Below the pieces are notes generated by a model. The model did not search any database. It saw nothing but the letters and a program-made list of their open reading frames with translations, and was not told the origin of the DNA. Both the position numbers and the translations under genes were made by a program. From Bacteroidales bacterium UBA4347 (GTDB taxonomy: Bacteria; Bacteroidota; Bacteroidia; Bacteroidales; P3): a stretch of DNA of 11,010 nucleotides. Shown here one piece after another: positions 7,588 to 11,010 of this stretch (the stretch's first letter is position 1; the number at the start of each line of letters is the position of its first letter). The stretch spans positions 1 to 11,010 of the forward strand of contig DGTB01000074.1 in the NCBI GenBank assembly GCA_002394185.1, read 5' to 3'.

Positions 7588-8844
7588 ATGAAAAGATTTG
7601 CTCTATGCCTCTTCCTGGCTCTCAGTCTCGGCCTCTCGGCCCAGGAGTTGAAAGTCACTGACTTCCGCGCCGACCTCACCATGACCGACGCCGCCAAGTT
7701 CCCCAAGAAGGATGCCAACGGCGTCAACTGCGGCCTCATCCGTCTCGGTCTTGTCCTGCCCGATGCGCAGTTCGAAGGCGACATCATCTCGTCCGAGTAC
7801 AAGGACGGCGAGTGGTGGATTTACATGATGAAGGATGCCAACTGGATCACCATCAAGTCCAAGAGGTATCTCCCCCTGCGCCACGAGTTCGAGCCCATCC
7901 GCAGCAACGTCACCTATGTGATGCTTGTCGACAAACCCCAGATTGCCTATGACGGCCCCACGGGTACCATCAAAATCGAATGCAACATCAAGGACGCCGA
8001 CGTCTACGTCGACGGCGAGAAGATTTCCGCCGTGACCCCCTGCGAGTACAAAGGCCCCGAAGGCACCCACGAGGTGCTCATCCGCTCCAAGGGCTACAAC
8101 GACGAGCGCCAGACCGTCAATGTGCTCCTCAACAAGAAGGTCCCCTGCTCCATGACCCTCCGCCCCGCCGGCACCTTCCAGCTCGACGGCATCAGCTACG
8201 AGATGGTCAAGGTGGCTGGTGGCTCCTTCATGATGGGCTCCAAGGCCAAGCCCGAGGACAAAAACTACCCGCTCAACTTCGCCCAGCCCCAGCATGAGGT
8301 CATCCTCCGCAACTACGCCATCGGCAAGACCGAGGTCACCCAGGCCCTCTGGGAGAAGGTGATGGGTAGCAACCCCTCGCTCGTCCAGGGCCCCAACCTC
8401 CCCGTCAGCAATGTGTCCTATACCGACTGCCTCGAGTTCATCCGTCGTCTCAATCGCCTCACCGGCCAGCACTTCCGCCTTCCCACCGAGGCTGAGTGGG
8501 AGTTCGCTGCCCGCGCCCGTGGCACTCAGGATCCCGATGCCTTCTCGGGCGGTTCCAAGGCCACCCAGCTCGACGGCGTGAGCGCTGTGGGTTCCAAGCA
8601 TACCAATCCCCTGGGCCTGTGCGACATGAGCGGCAACGTCGCCGAGTGGTGCTCCGACTGGGCCGGCACCTATCCCGCCGACCGTACCATCAGCCCGCAG
8701 GGTCCCGACGAGGGCACTCAGCGTGTGGTCCGCGGCGGCTATGCCGGCGGCAACAAGTGGGCCTGCTTCGCCTCCTCGCGCGGCCATCAGGACCCCGACA
8801 CACCCTCCGCTTTCATCGGCCTCCGCCTCGCCATGGACGATTGA
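7588..8844 (+). CDS. Exported PEGA plus FGE-sulfatase-like domain protein, probably non-catalytic
   Basis: A 418-residue protein. Residues 1-18 are a signal peptide cut after LSA. Residues about 20-120 are unassigned. Residues about 127-192 (CNIKDADVYVDGEKI through the RPAG turn) match a PEGA domain, a beta sandwich common in envelope proteins. Residues 203-416 match the FGE-sulfatase family: KTEVTQALWEKVMG (247-260), PVSNVSY (272-278), RLPTEAEWEFAARA (297-310), LCDMSGNVAEWCSDW (344-358), RGGY (382-385) and IGLRLA (410-415). True formylglycine-generating enzymes bind copper with two cysteines four and nine residues after the RGG; here these are Gly388 and Cys393, so only the second is kept and oxidase activity is unlikely. 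No sulfatase gene is present. GldK/PorK of the type 9 secretion system is another structural user of this fold, but that is a fold parallel only. Confidence 0.92.
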   Translation: MKRFALCLFLALSLGLSAQELKVTDFRADLTMTDAAKFPKKDANGVNCGLIRLGLVLPDAQFEGDIISSEYKDGEWWIYMMKDANWITIKSKRYLPLRHEFEPIRSNVTYVMLVDKPQIAYDGPTGTIKIECNIKDADVYVDGEKISAVTPCEYKGPEGTHEVLIRSKGYNDERQTVNVLLNKKVPCSMTLRPAGTFQLDGISYEMVKVAGGSFMMGSKAKPEDKNYPLNFAQPQHEVILRNYAIGKTEVTQALWEKVMGSNPSLVQGPNLPVSNVSYTDCLEFIRRLNRLTGQHFRLPTEAEWEFAARARGTQDPDAFSGGSKATQLDGVSAVGSKHTNPLGLCDMSGNVAEWCSDWAGTYPADRTISPQGPDEGTQRVVRGGYAGGNKWACFASSRGHQDPDTPSAFIGLRLAMDD

Positions 8845-8901
8845 AAACATGAAGTATGCGAAACGAAAGTAATCAATAATAATAATTAAACTTTAAAAAT
8901 C

Positions 8902-10476
8902 ATGAGAAAAATAGTTACTCTTGCTGTCGCCTTGTTGCTGGCTGCAACAGGTATGGCACAGACCAACAGCAATGCCAAGTTCAACCTTGTCGTGGGCAGT
9001 TTCTCTGGCGACTATGCCGACCAGCAGCGCGTCAACGTTATCAGCGAACTCTGCAAATCCCATCGCGCCAATGTCATCGAGCAGGGTGTCTACAACGCCC
9101 TTCCCCAGAATGTGCGCAGCAAGATGCAAGTCTTTGCTGTCATCACGGGCAAATCCACCCTCACCACCGAGCAGAAGGAAAGCACCCGTACCGACAAGAA
9201 CGGCAACAAGAAGACCGTCATTACCTACAACTCCAAAATGGCCACCACGCTCACCTTCACCGACCCCGCTTCGGGCAAAACCATCTGTGAGCCGGTGTTC
9301 GAGAGCACCAGCTACGATGAGGACCGCTCCAAATCCATCAACAACGCCATTGCCGTGGGCAGCACCAAGGGCAAGCAGATGTTCCTCGTTCAGCAGCTCC
9401 TCACCCTCGAGGAGTTCCTGCAGGACAAGTATCCCCTGCATGGCAAAATCATCAACGTCGAGGAGGCCAAGAAGAACAAGGCTGAGGTCGTGACCGTCAA
9501 CCTCGGCTCCCGCGACGCCATCTACCGCGGCCAGACCTTCGAGATCGTCGGCGAGAAGAAGAACTACGGCAAGCTCCGTGTCCGCGAAATCAACGACGAT
9601 TCCCTCTCCACCCTCAGCGTCGAGAAGAGCGGCAAGGATATCATGAAAGCCATCGCCAACGGCGAGGAACTCCAGATCGTCAGCTACGTCCAGGTCATCA
9701 GCCTCAACGGCCTTGTGCGCGTTGAGCAGGAAGCCCCGCGTCTCACCGTCACCAGCATTGACGAAGTCAAGAAGCGCAACGTGGCCTTCGGCGGCATCAC
9801 CGGCGGCGCCCCCGACAATTTTGTCAGCACCGTCAAGAGCAAACTCAAAGACAACCGCCGTGTCAACGGCTACGAGCTCGGCGCCAAGGATTGCCCCGCA
9901 CTCGAGACCCTCGACGGCCTCGTCTACGGCTACTACACCGGCATGGAAAACACCAGCCGCCTTGTCAAGGCCGAGGAGGAACTCCTCGTGCTCAAGGACT
10001 ACACTGAATACACCTGCCGCCTCGGCTGGTATCTCTTCATTGTCGACCCCAAGACCGGCAACATCGTCTCTGCCAGTAACGAAGGCTGCACCGCCATCAG
10101 CGACGAATCGGCCGAGGCGGCTACCAACAAAGCCATCCGGAACGCTGCCGATATCACCTCCGCCACCTATAGCACCTATCCGCTCATCGGCACCATCCTC
10201 ACCATCGAAGACGGCGACACAAAGAAGGCCAAATCGGTCTCCATCGACCTCGGCTCCGACTTCCCCGTCAGAGAGGGTCTCCGCTTCGACGTCTACACCC
10301 AGGATGCCGCCGCCGGCTGGGAAAAAGTGGGCCGCATCGAGGTCGCCAACATCGTCGACGGCACCCACTCCTCCTGCACCGTCAAGAAGGGCGGCGAGGC
10401 CATCCGCAAGGCTGTCGAAGAGAACCTGCCTATCCGTATCACCACCTTCATCCTTAAAGAACTCCTCGAATTATGA
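8902..10476 (+). CDS. Exported, internally duplicated protein with FlgT_C/CsgG-like modules
   Basis: A 524-residue protein with a Sec signal peptide (MRKIVTLAVA, cut after GMA before QT at about residue 19). The mature part is two divergent copies of one module of about 230 residues: residues 27-262 and 292-515. The second half of each copy is clearest: YPLHGKIINVEEA with VNLGSRDAIYRGQTFEIV (177-216) against YPLIGTILTIEDG with IDLGSDFPVREGLRFDVY (426-465), then KLRVREI and RIEVANI before an EKSGKDI or KKGGEAI end. The G-I-x-V, NLGS and GqxFeV pattern resembles the C-terminal domain of FlgT, and the first half of each copy recalls CsgG-like domains; both assignments are by eye. Such domains occur in outer-membrane-associated ring or secretion proteins. 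The gene starts after a 57-base A/T-rich gap and its stop overlaps the next start in ATGA. Confidence 0.85.
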   Translation: MRKIVTLAVALLLAATGMAQTNSNAKFNLVVGSFSGDYADQQRVNVISELCKSHRANVIEQGVYNALPQNVRSKMQVFAVITGKSTLTTEQKESTRTDKNGNKKTVITYNSKMATTLTFTDPASGKTICEPVFESTSYDEDRSKSINNAIAVGSTKGKQMFLVQQLLTLEEFLQDKYPLHGKIINVEEAKKNKAEVVTVNLGSRDAIYRGQTFEIVGEKKNYGKLRVREINDDSLSTLSVEKSGKDIMKAIANGEELQIVSYVQVISLNGLVRVEQEAPRLTVTSIDEVKKRNVAFGGITGGAPDNFVSTVKSKLKDNRRVNGYELGAKDCPALETLDGLVYGYYTGMENTSRLVKAEEELLVLKDYTEYTCRLGWYLFIVDPKTGNIVSASNEGCTAISDESAEAATNKAIRNAADITSATYSTYPLIGTILTIEDGDTKKAKSVSIDLGSDFPVREGLRFDVYTQDAAAGWEKVGRIEVANIVDGTHSSCTVKKGGEAIRKAVEENLPIRITTFILKELLEL

Positions 10477-10904
10477 ACCGTCTGAAAATATTCATCCTTC
10501 TGGCCGCCATGGTGGCCGGTAGCGGCATACTTCGCGCCCAAAGCTCCGAAGTGGCCGTGCTCGAAAACGACGGCCGTTTCGCCCTCTTCAGCGTCCAGAC
10601 CAGTGCCGCCGAGGAGAACGAAGTTTCCACCGTCGCCCTCCGCACCCTCTTCCGGACCCTCCTCGAAAACGGCGTCGAGGGCTTCTTGAACGGCTCACCG
10701 CTCGAGCAAAACCCCAATTCCAGGTGGAAAGACAACTTCCTCAAGGTGAAAAACCCTCCCTACATGCTCTACGTCAAGGGCTACCAGACCGAGGGCGAAC
10801 CCATCAAGAACAACGTCGGCGCCTACCAGGCCACTGTCCTCGTCCGCGTCAACGTCGAGTTCCTCATCCGCCAGCTCAAAAACTCCGGCGTGATGAAAAA
10901 ATAG
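10473..10904 (+). CDS. Small exported protein, unknown function
   Basis: A 143-residue protein whose ATG overlaps the previous TGA stop (ATGA at 10473-10476), so translation is probably coupled. Residues 1-22 are a Sec signal peptide, cut after LRA before QS. The mature part of about 120 residues appears alpha/beta: VAVLENDGRFALFSV, a helix TVALRTLFRTLLENG, and a last strand-helix pair ATVLVRVNVEFLIRQLKNSG. The final arrangement is loosely like LPP20-type domains but I would not assign a family. There is no lipobox. It is the last gene before the terminator. The tight overlap suggests a partner of the duplicated protein encoded just upstream. Confidence 0.8.
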   Translation: MNRLKIFILLAAMVAGSGILRAQSSEVAVLENDGRFALFSVQTSAAEENEVSTVALRTLFRTLLENGVEGFLNGSPLEQNPNSRWKDNFLKVKNPPYMLYVKGYQTEGEPIKNNVGAYQATVLVRVNVEFLIRQLKNSGVMKK

Positions 10905-10925
10905 TACATCCCTCACCGGGAGACG

Positions 10926-10955
10926 AAAAACGGGCCTTTCCGGCCCGTTTTTTTT
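10926..10955 (+). terminator. Intrinsic terminator of the operon
   Basis: An 11-bp perfect stem, AAAAACGGGCC (10926-10936) with GGCCCGTTTTT (10942-10952), closes a five-base loop (TTTCC), and the 3' side runs into eight T residues (10948-10955). It lies 21 bases after the last stop codon. The A/T ends make the stem partly bidirectional, so it could also stop transcripts arriving from the right. Confidence 0.93.
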
Positions 10956-10969
10956 GTTTCCCCAACCCC

Positions 10970-11002
10970 CACCCGATACCCACCCGATACGCCCCCGATA
11001 CG
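10970..11002 (+). repeat. 11-bp tandem repeat with GATAC core, three copies
   Basis: GATAC occurs at 10975, 10986 and 10997, each preceded by a C run (ACCC, ACCC, CCCC), giving an exact 11-base period, about one turn of DNA. The last copy lies inside the right arm of the inverted repeat. On the other strand this reads GTATCGGG units, like the start of the left flank. Confidence 0.75.
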
Positions 11003-11010
11003 GCCGTTCT
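10990..11010 (-). repeat. Right arm of the 21-bp inverted repeat
   Basis: This is the exact reverse complement of 10-30 and ends flush with the window, so the repeat may extend further right. It includes ACGGCCGT at 11000-11007. Any target-site duplication would lie outside the window and cannot be judged. Confidence 0.85.

Noticed and set aside
7588..8844. A working formylglycine-generating enzyme that activates sulfatases
   Set aside because: One of the two required cysteines is missing and no sulfatase is encoded here.
4621..10368. Other long minus-strand frames of about 330-490 codons opposite the exported-protein genes
   Set aside because: Same antisense composition effect; the plus strand has signal peptides and domain motifs in each case.
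1..11010. CRISPR array, tRNA, rRNA, transposase or integrase
   Set aside because: No regularly spaced repeat-spacer array, no cloverleaf or rRNA-like stretch, and no protein with transposase or recombinase motifs was seen.

Overview
The window holds one co-directional gene cluster, all on the + strand, and it looks like a single operon from a bacterium of the phylum Bacteroidota (probably an uncultured Bacteroidales with a fairly GC-rich genome). Three things point there: the promoter at 217-248 has the Bacteroidota form (TTTG, 20-base spacer, TAACTTTG); translation starts follow A/T-rich leaders without clear Shine-Dalgarno sequences; and nearly every exported protein has a signal peptide cut at Ala|Gln, which is common in this phylum.

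Layout: 1-147 is a G-rich, repeat-containing flank without a gene; 217-248 is the promoter. Nine genes follow: a three-helix membrane protein (298-777); a 1031-residue tubulin/FtsZ-superfamily protein of the Tubulin_2 type (813-3908); a zinc ribbon-transmembrane-MORN-like protein (3971-4594); and six consecutive genes for proteins with Sec signal peptides. These six are an unknown protein (4600-5718), an LPP20-like two-domain protein (5699-6568), an NTF2-like protein (6607-7572), a PEGA plus formylglycine-generating-enzyme-like (FGE-like) protein lacking one catalytic cysteine (7588-8844), an internally duplicated protein (8902-10476), and a small protein (10473-10904). A strong intrinsic terminator (10926-10955) closes the unit. 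Intergenic gaps are at most 62 bases and two gene pairs overlap.

Read together, the genes predict a machine that crosses the cell envelope: a cytosolic GTP-binding tubulin homologue, two inner-membrane proteins (one with a cytosolic zinc ribbon and a periplasmic tail), and a set of periplasmic or outer-membrane-facing accessory proteins whose folds (LPP20-like, NTF2-like, PEGA, FGE-like) usually bind proteins or glycans. The job of the machine cannot be read from the sequence; membrane remodelling, envelope scaffolding and defence are all possible.

The operon is bracketed by a perfect 21-bp inverted repeat (10-30 and 10990-11010) that lies inside larger G-rich (left) and C-rich (right) repeat arrays. 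No transposase, integrase, tRNA, rRNA or CRISPR array is present, so the repeats may be a dispersed intergenic family or the edges of a cassette; the window cannot decide.
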